Shown: positions 47,517-50,579 of the stretch, one piece after another | Numbering within the stretch: the first letter of the stretch is position 1 | Layout: every line of letters starts with the position of its first letter | Assembly (NCBI GenBank): GCA_004352715.1 | Contig: SCFE01000047.1 | Location: 1,665,218 to 1,729,217 of the forward strand | Direction: 5' to 3' | From: Hofstenia miamia | Taxonomy: Eukaryota; Xenacoelomorpha; Acoela | Length of the DNA stretch: 64,000 nucleotides | Notes under the pieces: generated by a model | The model's input: the letters and a program-made list of their open reading frames with translations, nothing else | Databases searched by the model: none | What the model was told of the DNA's origin: nothing | Made by a program: the position numbers and the translations under genes

Positions 47517-48069
47517 ACGTTAAGTATTTAAAACTCATTTATATTTTCGCTAGGTATTTTCAATTATTTATATTCGCGCTAATTATAAAATATTTCATTA
47601 TATATTATTTTATGCTCGCGATAAGTATACTATATAAATATTTTTTTTCAAATGTGTAAAAATTTCGAAATTTGTTTAAACATACATATATAATACCCTA
47701 AATGGCACCACTAAACACTTTTATAGACAGTAGCTTGTTATATATATAAAATGATGATATATTTTTATAGATACTTTAGAAAGAATATCGTACTAATGTT
47801 AAAATGGCGAATATGGCAAAAGATTTAAAAAAATAATTACCACACATGCATAAGTACTGGGGGTGGAAGCTTGCTTTGAAGGAAGAAATCTCTAGACTGA
47901 GCACCTGATAGAAAACAAGATCCGGGCGAAAGTTGCTGAAATTGTTGATCGTAACGCATTTTATCGTTGGATGAAATAATCCATTCCACTGGACCTAAGG
48001 CAAAAAATGTACAAAATTATGAAAGGAATTACCTTTAGATTTTGGAGATACATGAAATTGATTTGCCAT
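8089..48069 (-). CDS. ITSN: Intersectin, short form (EH-EH-coiled coil-five SH3); whole gene model
   Basis: Intersectin is a cytoplasmic scaffold of clathrin-mediated endocytosis: EH domains bind NPF motifs, the coiled coil binds partners such as Eps15, and the SH3 domains bind proline-rich tails (dynamin, synaptojanin, SOS, N-WASP in known homologues). The model has 25 phase-compatible coding exons on the minus strand plus an optional 15-nt exon, and encodes 997 residues without the optional exon: EH1 about 13-118, EH2 about 171-273, coiled coil about 334-580, SH3A about 643-700, SH3B 723-785, SH3C 797-851, SH3D 852-925, SH3E about 935-997. The block [13 protein letters not shown] at the coiled-coil start is an intersectin signature. 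Human ITSN1-S is about 1220 residues, so this one is shortened in its linkers. No DH, PH or C2 exons are seen between 1 and 10.9 kb, so only a short form is encoded here. Exon ends come from GT/AG rules and reading frame, not transcripts. Confidence 0.93.
8095..10818 (-). other. Last intersectin intron, nothing recognised
   Basis: AT-rich sequence between the SH3E exon and the candidate last exon. Searched by eye for DH, PH and C2 coding exons on the minus strand; none seen. Confidence 0.4.
10789..10965. repeat. (TA)n microsatellite with gap 10819-10936
   Basis: Pure TA on both sides of 118 N, inside the last intersectin intron, 20 bases from the SH3E donor. Confidence 0.9.
10986..11192 (-). 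CDS. ITSN: Intersectin exon, SH3E domain
   Basis: Encodes [66 protein letters not shown]. This matches human SH3E (IGMYDYTAQNDDELAF, DWWKGEVNG, GLFPSNYVKLTTD); the second Trp of the WW pair is Cys here. The exon ends T|GTAAGT close to a (TA)n tract and gap 10819-10936. Reading on past the donor enters the microsatellite, so splicing must occur. Confidence 0.93.
11374..11597 (+). mobile_element. MITE, copy 1 (TTACAGTAAG-type ends)
   Basis: Starts TTACAGTAGG and ends CTTACTATAA. The interior shares AATCCCTAAAATTTCAGTGA, TGTGAAATTG and CTTCATAAAA with the reverse complement of the copy at 18433-18593. Within this copy the two halves are partly complementary, giving a long imperfect hairpin. No coding capacity. 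Confidence 0.72.
11740..12000 (+). pseudogene. Short coding-like remnant, unrecognised
   Basis: A plus-strand stretch near 11840-11970 reads [40 protein letters not shown] without a stop. The composition looks protein-like, but I do not recognise the family. It is probably a transposon fragment in an intersectin intron. Confidence 0.3.
12497..12560 (-). CDS. ITSN: Intersectin exon, SH3D end
   Basis: A 64-nt exon encoding [20 protein letters not shown], the last strands of SH3D (human KKRQIGWFPANYVKLLSP). Too short for ordinary open-frame searches. Phase 0 in, phase 1 out (ACCA|GTAAGT). Confidence 0.92.
13171..13338 (-). CDS. ITSN: Intersectin exon, SH3D first part
   Basis: Encodes [14 protein letters not shown], then [20 protein letters not shown] and [11 protein letters not shown]. 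Human SH3D has QVIASYTATGPEQLTLAPG and GGWWEGELQ. Phase 0 both sides, donor CAA|GTAAGA. Confidence 0.93.
13405..13568 (-). CDS. ITSN: Intersectin exon, SH3C domain (tandem acceptor)
   Basis: Encodes [38 protein letters not shown], matching human SH3C (YTYESSEQGDLTF, DGDWWTG, GVFPSNYV). The acceptor is a TAGTAG tandem: using the first AG starts the exon at 13568 and adds one Val, using the second starts it at 13565. Both keep frame. Phase 0 out (CGC|GTAAGA). Confidence 0.94.
13614..13648 (-). CDS. ITSN: 35-nt intersectin microexon between SH3B and SH3C
   Basis: The exon between TTGAATTTAG and GTAAGT encodes [11 protein letters not shown]. It is required: SH3B ends in phase 2 and SH3C starts in phase 1, and this exon is the one that bridges them. 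The linker corresponds to the basic, proline-containing SH3B-SH3C linker of other intersectins. Confidence 0.82.
14040..14472 (+). mobile_element. Mariner-type transposon, 3' remnant
   Basis: In broken frames the plus strand reads [20 protein letters not shown] and ITPAQW (around the second catalytic Asp), then [15 protein letters not shown] (third catalytic Asp), [20 protein letters not shown] and [10 protein letters not shown]. The 3' end is CACCCTG at 14472 followed by TA, a normal mariner terminus. The 5' half is absent or unrecognisable. It sits in the intersectin intron between SH3B and SH3C. Confidence 0.82.
14650..14837 (-). CDS. ITSN: Intersectin exon, SH3B domain
   Basis: Encodes [45 protein letters not shown]. 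All SH3 landmarks are present (acidic RT loop weak, W-Y/F pair, G-WFP). Phase 0 in, phase 2 out (TC|GTATGT). The intron upstream (14838-23888) contains the nested secreted-protein gene on the opposite strand. Confidence 0.92.
14860..17840. other. Intron sequence, possible decayed repeats
   Basis: AT-rich. The block at about 15930-16320 is less AT-rich and contains related segments (CCGAGACTCAATTTG, ACTGGACCCGACACAACATC) that suggest an old repeat. No gene or structured element supported. Confidence 0.3.
17913..18224 (+). CDS. Secreted cysteine-rich protein, first exon (signal peptide and PAN/Apple-like domain)
   Basis: ATG at 17913 opens [18 protein letters not shown], a plausible signal peptide. 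The next segment has cysteine spacing and pattern of a PAN/Apple domain: [48 protein letters not shown]. The exon ends CCTCAG|GTAAAC in phase 0; reading on hits TGA within three codons. The gene lies in the large intersectin intron on the opposite strand. The domain call rests on the pattern AAxxCSHxCLxxxxCxSFxFxExxxxC only; exact partner or role is unknown. Confidence 0.65.
18433..18593 (-). mobile_element. MITE, copy 2 (inverted relative to copy 1)
   Basis: Begins TTACTGTAAGATTGTAAAAT and ends with the complement (reverse complement TTACAGTAAGATTGTGTATT): terminal inverted repeats of about 28 bases with few mismatches. Shares interior sequence with 11374-11597 in opposite orientation. No coding capacity. 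It lies in the presumed intron of the nested secreted-protein gene. Confidence 0.78.
20009..20374 (-). pseudogene. Unrecognised minus-strand open frame, probably repeat-derived
   Basis: A 121-codon frame containing [40 protein letters not shown] and [20 protein letters not shown]. It is longer than expected by chance at this AT content and has protein-like composition. No known domain recognised. It lies between the two plus-strand exons of the secreted-protein gene, so it may be a transposon relic. Confidence 0.35.
20838..21361 (+). CDS. Secreted cysteine-rich protein, last exon
   Basis: Open from a TTTAG acceptor at 20837 to TGA at 21359-21361. It encodes about 174 residues with 13 cysteines: [59 protein letters not shown], ending STCYSY. 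NGT, NFT and NYT are possible N-glycosylation sites. This looks like an extracellular domain; I do not recognise the family. It needs one base from the previous exon (phase 1), whereas exon 17913-18224 ends in phase 0, so at least one exon between them is missing from this model, or these are two genes. Confidence 0.65.
21418..21423 (+). terminator. Polyadenylation signal of the secreted-protein gene
   Basis: AATAAA 57 bases after the stop codon of the preceding exon, at the usual distance for a short 3' UTR. Confidence 0.6.
21430..23860. other. Intron sequence with a G-run repeat
   Basis: Mostly AT-rich. A segment near 22759-22830 (CAGGGACGACGGAACCC, then runs of 10 and 7 G) has the look of a terminal part of a hAT-like MITE, but no matching second end or target duplication was found. 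Short (TA)n at 22377-22397 and 23396-23410. Confidence 0.35.
23889..24151 (-). CDS. ITSN: Intersectin exon, SH3A domain
   Basis: Encodes the SH3A domain: [49 protein letters not shown]. GWLGGxxxGKTGWFPxxY is characteristic of intersectin SH3A. A serine-rich tail ([19 protein letters not shown]) follows, with RSSAFTP resembling the human RSAFTP segment. The phase-consistent acceptor is GAGTTTAG|GTGTAAAT. An alternative AG 7 nt upstream would break phase with the previous exon. Confidence 0.93.
25530..25799 (+). mobile_element. hAT-like non-autonomous element with 8-bp target duplication
   Basis: Left end CAGGCACGGCTTTAGG, right end (reverse complement) CAGGTGCGAGTGTAGG, resembling the widespread CAGGGGCGGATCCAGG-type hAT termini. 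Flanking 8-mers are ACAACAGA (25522-25529) and AAAACAGA (25800-25807), an 8-bp duplication with one mismatch, as hAT transposases make. Total 270 bp, no coding capacity. Subterminal runs GGGGGCAAATGCGCCCCTCC and GTGCCCCCTCCC are typical of such elements. Confidence 0.78.
26675..26689 (-). CDS. ITSN: Candidate 15-nt microexon before SH3A
   Basis: CTCAAAAAGCACCAG between AATTTTTAG and GTATTT. Phase 1 in and out, adding AQKAP between the linker and SH3A without frame change. It is a motif-level call only; inclusion is optional for the reading frame. Confidence 0.35.
27290..27430 (-). pseudogene. Coding-like minus-strand fragment, unrecognised
   Basis: One frame reads [40 protein letters not shown] and KARFADTIT without a stop and with protein-like composition. 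Not an intersectin segment. I do not recognise it; likely a fragment of a transposon protein or a retrocopy in the intersectin intron. Confidence 0.3.
28380..29575 (+). mobile_element. Mariner/Tc1-superfamily transposon with both ends
   Basis: Terminal inverted repeats: CAGGGTGATTCTGATCTTCC at the left and, reverse-complemented, GAGGGTGATTCTGATCTTCC at the right, each flanked by TA (28378-28379 and 29576-29577), the superfamily's target site. Length 1196 bp. The plus strand encodes a damaged transposase: start region near 28576, catalytic block [17 protein letters not shown] (first Asp), [10 protein letters not shown] (second Asp), a TGA in [11 protein letters not shown], and SVND (third acidic residue, about 35 positions after the second). 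Frameshifts occur in the N-terminal part, and the usual FLWGHLKD region after the third Asp is missing. Recent enough to keep good ends, but inactive. Confidence 0.92.
29578..29790. repeat. (TA)n microsatellite with gap 29607-29779
   Basis: TA repeats both sides of 173 N, directly between the right end of the mariner copy and the left end of the pogo-like MITE. Confidence 0.9.
29791..30087 (+). mobile_element. Pogo/Tigger-like MITE
   Basis: Left end GTCAAACCTCGGTTTTCGAA, right end reverse-complemented GTCACACCTCGGTTATCAAA. The GTCAAACCTCGGTT(A/T)TCGAA type is the known terminus of pogo/Tigger-type mariner relatives. TA flanks both ends (29789-29790, 30088-30089). 297 bp, no transposase. It has (TA)n arrays with gaps on both sides. 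Confidence 0.82.
30088..30181. repeat. (TA)n microsatellite with gap 30107-30167
   Basis: TA repeats both sides of 61 N, adjoining the right end of the pogo-like MITE. Confidence 0.9.
30433..30796. repeat. (TA)n microsatellite with gap 30465-30767
   Basis: TA repeats flank 303 N in the intersectin intron upstream of SH3A. Confidence 0.9.
31159..31206 (-). CDS. ITSN: Intersectin exon, linker before SH3A
   Basis: A 48-nt exon encoding [16 protein letters not shown], phase 1 in and out (CCAG|GTGAGA). Its frame is fixed by the neighbouring exons. Confidence 0.78.
32864..32919 (-). CDS. ITSN: Intersectin exon, Ser/Pro linker
   Basis: A 56-nt exon encoding [21 protein letters not shown] is a motif type that binds clathrin-adaptor appendages in known endocytic proteins. 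Whether it works here is inference. Acceptor TTTTTTAG, donor AGCT|GTAACT. Confidence 0.8.
32959..33017 (-). CDS. ITSN: Intersectin exon, last coil segment
   Basis: A 59-nt exon encoding [19 protein letters not shown], ending TG|GTATGC so that the next exon completes a Trp. Acceptor TTTTAG, phase 0 in. Phases fit both neighbours. Confidence 0.85.
33020..35140. other. Intersectin intron, no gene recognised
   Basis: AT-rich. A less AT-rich patch at about 34690-34850 with repeated GGTCCCAG/GTCCCA/CCCATGGGAC words may be a repeat fragment. The plus-strand frame at 34043-34396 is Lys/Asn/Phe-rich and looks random. Confidence 0.35.
35146..35373 (-). CDS. ITSN: Intersectin coiled-coil exon, end of the coil
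   Basis: A 228-nt exon encoding [20 protein letters not shown] and, near its end, [20 protein letters not shown]. Phase 0 both sides, donor GAA|GTAAGA. The middle ([14 protein letters not shown]) is less coiled-coil-like. Confidence 0.9.
35742..35882 (-). CDS. ITSN: Intersectin coiled-coil exon
   Basis: Encodes [20 protein letters not shown], then [20 protein letters not shown], with heptad spacing. Phase 0 both sides, acceptor GTTTAG, donor TCG|GTAATT. Confidence 0.92.
36432..36581 (-). CDS. ITSN: Intersectin coiled-coil exon
   Basis: Encodes [20 protein letters not shown], then a leucine-heptad stretch ending CDTVLEVL. Phase 0 on both sides, donor CTG|GTTAGT. Confidence 0.92.
36659..36781 (-). 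CDS. ITSN: Intersectin coiled-coil exon
   Basis: Encodes 41 residues dominated by Glu, Arg and Gln ([33 protein letters not shown]), as in the intersectin charged coiled coil. Phase 0 on both sides, acceptor TTTTAG, donor CAG|GTTTCC. Confidence 0.93.
37177..37357. repeat. (TA)n microsatellite with gap 37189-37340
   Basis: TA repeats flank 152 N just inside the intron beside the first coiled-coil exon. Confidence 0.9.
37371..37468 (-). CDS. ITSN: Intersectin exon, start of coiled coil
   Basis: Encodes [20 protein letters not shown], then [12 protein letters not shown]. This is the best family signature in the window, nearly identical to vertebrate intersectins. Phase 1 in, phase 0 out (CGT|GTAAGT). 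The donor lies 24 bases from a (TA)n tract with a gap, so the intron side is poorly assembled. Confidence 0.96.
37500..39090. other. Intersectin intron, no gene recognised
   Basis: AT-rich sequence with no open frame or structured repeat worth calling. Confidence 0.4.
39096..39116 (-). CDS. ITSN: Candidate 21-nt microexon of intersectin
   Basis: GTGAGACCAACTACTTTAACG sits between TTTTTAAAG and GTAGGT, 60 nt downstream of the 12-nt candidate. Phase 1 in and out, encoding GETNYFN. Its last G combines with TG of the next exon to give Val, so the coiled coil starts [10 protein letters not shown]. The human sequence has [10 protein letters not shown] at that place, whereas skipping both microexons gives Met there. 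Confidence 0.6.
39177..39188 (-). CDS. ITSN: Candidate 12-nt microexon of intersectin
   Basis: CTGAAGACGAAG lies between TTTCTGCAG (acceptor) and GTATAT (donor). Phase 1 in and out, it would add TEDEG after exon 8. The acidic residues match the character of the human stretch before the coiled coil. Direct splicing that skips it is also in frame, so it could be alternative. No transcript evidence. Confidence 0.55.
39560..40490 (-). mobile_element. Non-LTR retrotransposon, reverse transcriptase C-terminal half
   Basis: Reading leftwards from 40490: [18 protein letters not shown] (RT motif B', normally PQGSPLSP), [13 protein letters not shown] (catalytic motif C, YxDD as YSDD), [15 protein letters not shown] (motif D), [20 protein letters not shown] (motif E region), then [19 protein letters not shown]-like C-terminal LINE sequence near 39790-39720. 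Frames are broken several times. The 5' half is replaced by a (TA)n tract with a gap. Confidence 0.82.
40486..40716. repeat. (TA)n microsatellite with gap 40509-40686
   Basis: TA repeats flank 178 N between the LINE fragment and the terminal-inverted-repeat transposon. Confidence 0.9.
40886..41444 (+). repeat. 279-bp direct duplication joined by a single N
   Basis: 40886-41164 and 41166-41444 are the same 279 bases apart from two adjacent-region substitutions (GATTACAACAATT against GATTATAGCAATT). A single N at 41165 marks the junction. Most likely an assembly join of overlapping contigs or haplotypes and not a real duplication. Confidence 0.92.
41901..42374 (+). pseudogene. Transposase fragment of the TIR element
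   Basis: Contains [53 protein letters not shown] and [19 protein letters not shown] and FD-T-SNTG-R-G have the look of an RNase H-fold transposase core: the first Asp in WDG, the second in SFDIT. I recall similar uncharacterised proteins (HWDGK...CFDTTASNTG...LACRHH) repeated in cnidarian and arthropod genomes, but cannot verify it here. The frame stops inside the right inverted repeat and lacks the N-terminus and the part after the second Asp, so this is an internally deleted copy. Confidence 0.65.
42596..43300. other. Higher-GC repeat-like block, family unclear
   Basis: After (TA)n at 42592-42627, about 42640-43290 is purine-rich on the plus strand and less AT-rich than its surroundings. 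The minus strand has a 101-codon frame ([40 protein letters not shown]) that could be a LINE C-terminal relic. I cannot assign it. Confidence 0.4.
43291..43482. repeat. (TA)n microsatellite with gap 43302-43470
   Basis: TA repeats flank 169 N. Confidence 0.9.
43500..44530. other. Intersectin intron, no feature recognised
   Basis: AT-rich, no convincing open frame; the minus-strand frame at 44323-44772 overlaps exon 8 and its intron in another frame and is not coding. Confidence 0.4.
44542..44687 (-). CDS. ITSN: Intersectin exon 8, linker after EH2
   Basis: Encodes [20 protein letters not shown], then a Pro/Gln-rich stretch ending [12 protein letters not shown]. Phase 2 in, phase 1 out (A|GTAATT). 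It can splice to the coiled-coil exon directly or through the two microexons at 39.1-39.2 kb without frame change. Confidence 0.85.
44797..44934 (-). CDS. ITSN: Intersectin exon 7, EH2 end (canonical EF loop)
   Basis: Encodes [20 protein letters not shown] and [18 protein letters not shown]. The EF loop [12 protein letters not shown] has every calcium-ligand position of a canonical EF-hand. Donor ATGAG|GTGCAT, phase 2. Confidence 0.95.
44985..45048 (-). CDS. ITSN: Intersectin exon 6, EH2 middle
   Basis: A 64-nt exon encoding [20 protein letters not shown] and IW, ending in the conserved EH Trp split across a 50-nt intron (TG|GTAAGC ... G). Confidence 0.93.
45108..45214 (-). CDS. ITSN: Intersectin exon 5, EH2 start
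   Basis: Encodes [20 protein letters not shown] and [14 protein letters not shown]: helix 1 and first loop of EH2. Phase 1 out (G|GTTTGT), joining to GCT of the next exon. The following intron is 59 nt. Confidence 0.94.
45258..45414 (-). CDS. ITSN: Intersectin exon 4, Ser/Pro linker between EH domains
   Basis: Encodes a low-complexity linker ([20 protein letters not shown], then [16 protein letters not shown]) typical of the inter-EH region. Phase 1 in (G|GT), phase 2 out at ATTCC|GTAAAT. The intron after it is 43 nt (45215-45257). Joining gives [10 protein letters not shown], the known start of intersectin EH2. Confidence 0.88.
45479..45642 (-). CDS. ITSN: Intersectin exon 3, EH1 second half (EF-hand loop)
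   Basis: Completes the EH1 Trp and encodes [20 protein letters not shown] followed by [16 protein letters not shown]. The EF loop [12 protein letters not shown] keeps acidic residues at positions 1, 5, 9 and 12. Acceptor TTTTTTCAG, donor CCAG|GTATTG, phase 1 out. The preceding intron (45643-47840) carries a tandem repeat, a Penelope fragment and a 1-kb gap. Confidence 0.94.
45780..46030 (-). mobile_element. Penelope-like element, C-terminal fragment
   Basis: On the minus strand, about 46010-45880 reads [34 protein letters not shown], resembling the end of Penelope-type GIY-YIG domains (where the chain ends xxMNKQ). It is followed by GACAATGTCGAAACGCGTCG near 45841-45860, a sequence type (CGAAACGCGT) common at Penelope element ends. 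Identification is by pattern only. Confidence 0.5.
46280..46425 (+). repeat. Four-copy tandem repeat, 37-38 bp unit
   Basis: The word CAAAATCACTTTATAG (one copy TAAAATCAC...) recurs at 46290, 46327, 46365 and 46403, each within AAAATTGCTCAAAATCACTT-TATAGTAATTTTAGGG. Two inner copies are nearly identical; the outer two are diverged or truncated. It lies beside a 1-kb gap, so the array may be longer. Confidence 0.88.
46486..47485. other. Assembly gap (1000 N)
   Basis: Exactly 1000 N, a likely scaffold placeholder. TA repeats adjoin only the right side; the four-copy tandem repeat lies 60 bases to the left. Confidence 0.95.
47841..47994 (-). CDS. ITSN: Intersectin exon 2, EH1 first half
   Basis: Encodes [20 protein letters not shown], then SGAQSRDFF and [11 protein letters not shown]: helix 1, first EF-like loop and the conserved Trp of the EH NPF pocket, matching intersectin EH1 (human has KHDQQF, GDQARNFF and LPQPVLAQIW). 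Phase 1 in, phase 2 out (TG|GTAATT). The intron before it, 47995-48032, is only 38 nt. Confidence 0.93.
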
Positions 48070-48075
48070 AATTCC
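48033..48075 (-). CDS. ITSN: Intersectin exon 1 with start codon (48069-48067)
   Basis: ATG at 48069-48067 opens [12 protein letters not shown] and the exon ends in phase 1 before a GTAATT donor. Joined to the next exon the frame runs straight into EH1 (GPVEWIISS). Only six bases (GGAATT) separate the ATG from an upstream TTTTAG, so the 5' UTR here is delimited either by an ordinary intron or by a trans-splice acceptor. No other in-frame ATG precedes EH1, which supports this start. Confidence 0.8.
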
Positions 48076-48081
48076 CTAAAA
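48076..48081 (-). promoter_or_regulatory. Splice acceptor six bases upstream of the intersectin ATG
   Basis: TTTTAG immediately precedes GGAATT-ATG. It is either the 3' end of a 5'-UTR intron or a spliced-leader acceptor. No upstream non-coding exon is recognisable within 48.1-50.3 kb. Confidence 0.45.
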
Positions 48082-50340
48082 TTAGATAAAATGACAATTT
48101 AAGGCAATGCATCAACAGCAAGACAATATGTAAAAAATGCATAGTTGAAAGCTGCTATATGTAAAGCTTAGTCCTAACGAACTGATTTACAAAATAATTT
48201 TTTTTCGAATTATAATATATGGATTCCGAATTTGTAATAATTAGTAAATGTGATATTTAAATATTTAATAACAGTCTTCAATATATAGCGACAGATGATC
48301 GAACCTAAAAAATATGATTGGATTCTGTAAGAATGACAAGCGAAGCACTAACATTTTTGCTTAGAAATATTAAAAGTTCAAAACACCTATAACTAAAATT
48401 CAAAAGTAATCGTTTATATAATTCAGAGAATATTTTTGCACTGGCACTGCAGCCAACAACGAATGTGTGGTAGCATAATCTATTCCTTGTTACCCATGTT
48501 TATTTGATTTATCGATAAAATAGTTAGGAATAAGTAGTTAACCAAGAACCAATGCGTGTTATAAATACAGTGAAAATATTTATGTGAAAACATATATTTA
48601 GTTTTTCTACAGGCGAAAATCATTTTTGATTTTAATCAAAAAATCCCAATTGCAACCTAAAGCATAACTAATAAACTAGATTTTTCAAATACAGCAACGT
48701 TCACGGCAAAAAATAGAAATCAGGAACCAGTATTTTGTATAAAGCCACTAAAACCGCAATGCTGCTGTGAATTACTTTAAAAGGATTCACAAAAAGTATC
48801 TTAAAATAAATCAAAATGTATATATAGCGATTATTGCTTGTGCGTATTTAGTAAATCAAAAAATATTTATATCGATATGTTATTGCAAATAGGAATTGAC
48901 TTCAGACATATACATATATCTCGTTATTGGCATTTATCTTATATAGAGAGAAATATACATAGGCCTTGTTCAAAATCCCTACTTGGTCAAAGATTACCAC
49001 TCAATACACTTTATGATTGGTGACTCGACAAATATAGTTACTAGGATTTTCTCTAGGTGTTATAGCAAAGGAAATGGATGAGCCATTTCTTATAGTTCAA
49101 TTCAGAAGTTTGTGGTGCAAACGTTTCCATTTATTTTGTTAATACTTTGAGAAGGGCTGACACAATTATGTAGATATCAGCCGTACTAATTATATTTATT
49201 TTTTACATTAAATTATTTAGAATTTATTACAGGATCATAGGTGAGCTGAAATTGCACAAAGGGTCTGTATCTTCTAAATTTTTTTAAAAGAACTTAATTT
49301 AAGGAACCTATTCAGTAGTTGGTCAAAATAGAAACATTATGTTGAAATGCAATAAAATACATTTTCGTAATAAACACGAATGATGTCAACTACGAGCATG
49401 CATAAATAAGATACAACAGCAGATCTTTAATAATATACGCACATAACACTAGGAAAAAAATCGAATTTTTAGCTTAAATCAATTTTTGAGTAAAATTGTA
49501 AAGACCTTTAATGACTTTTATTAACTTAATATTTCCTGCGAATGCTGAAGCAAAAAAAATTAAAATTCATAAAACTTCGTTGGCTTAGGCTTCTGTGCAA
49601 GTGTAAGGCTAGCAAAAGCAACGGAGTTATACAAAATTCAATGGATTGATATAAAGTTTTTCTCTCACTGTTTCTTAGAATTTAAATATTGTGTATTGGT
49701 TGAAAATTTCTTATCAATTATGTTCTGAATAAGTTACTGTGGATATCCAATATTTTTAAGCATTCATTTAATGAGGCTCATCACAATTCAAAATCTATGA
49801 AAAGAAACACCAGGCTGCAAAAGTGTAAGTTTTAACCGTATTTTGGACGTTGTTGTGACCTCAGATTTCATAAATTTGGAAAAAAAATAGTCTCACATGG
49901 AGCTGGTCACCGCGTTCTAATCTATGGTGGTAATAGTTGCAGAGCAATAATGCTCCGAAATGAAGAAGCAGATGTATAGCCATTCGCAAGTTCTTTTTAA
50001 GAAAAGTCGTCAATTACTCAAAATTCATAGTAAAAAATGTCTAAACATTTTAGTAAGAGGGTGTCAGTCATGATTCAAGAAAAGAAAGTGCGCTTAAAGG
50101 TAAAAAATTATTATGAAACAAAGCAAGACTATTGCCAATTAGAACTGTTAACTTATATACAAAATTGTGGTAAATATTGTTTGAGCCATATTTGAGATGG
50201 TATTAATAGCATGGGGCACTAAAATTTATTTATTAGAAATCACAATCTACGAATTACTTTTTTTTAATGGAACAGTTAATAATTTCATTTATTTTCTCAG
50301 TTATAAAAATCAATGAAATTCTCCAATAAAATAAAGTTTT
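48082..50340. other. Upstream region of intersectin, no promoter recognised
   Basis: AT-rich with no open frame of interest and no recognisable core promoter or non-coding first exon. The intersectin 5' end, if cis-spliced, should lie here or further right. Confidence 0.4.
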
Positions 50341-50348
50341 CAGTTTTC

Positions 50349-50505
50349 TTAATCAATGATAACAGTGTGATCATGAGGATGAATGTTGTGATGTTCATCA
50401 TCATGAGGATGCCCATCACCATCTACATGGAGCATTTTTGCATTCGCATAGAAACTTGAAAGAATTGCACACAGTGTAACAAAGACCAAAATTAGATAAA
50501 CTTGC
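50349..50505 (-). CDS. Small secreted histidine-rich peptide, last exon
   Basis: From an AATAG acceptor at 50506 the minus strand reads QVYLILVFVTLCAILSSFYA, NAKMLHVDGDGHPHDDEHHN, IHPHDHTVIID and stops. The first 22 residues form a signal-peptide hydrophobic core ending in a good cleavage site (FYANA). The mature part would be about 29 residues with eight His and seven Asp/Glu, in HPH/DDEHH/HPHDH clusters suited to binding zinc, copper or nickel. No in-frame ATG lies before the hydrophobic core, so a first exon carrying the start must lie upstream. An AATAAA on the minus strand near 50290 fits a short 3' UTR. No family recognised; function is inference. Confidence 0.55.
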
Positions 50506-50579
50506 CTATTGTCAACTTTAATATGATTTATATGTTGGATATAAAAATATATGACTATTAGCAACTGAAAGTGTCATCA

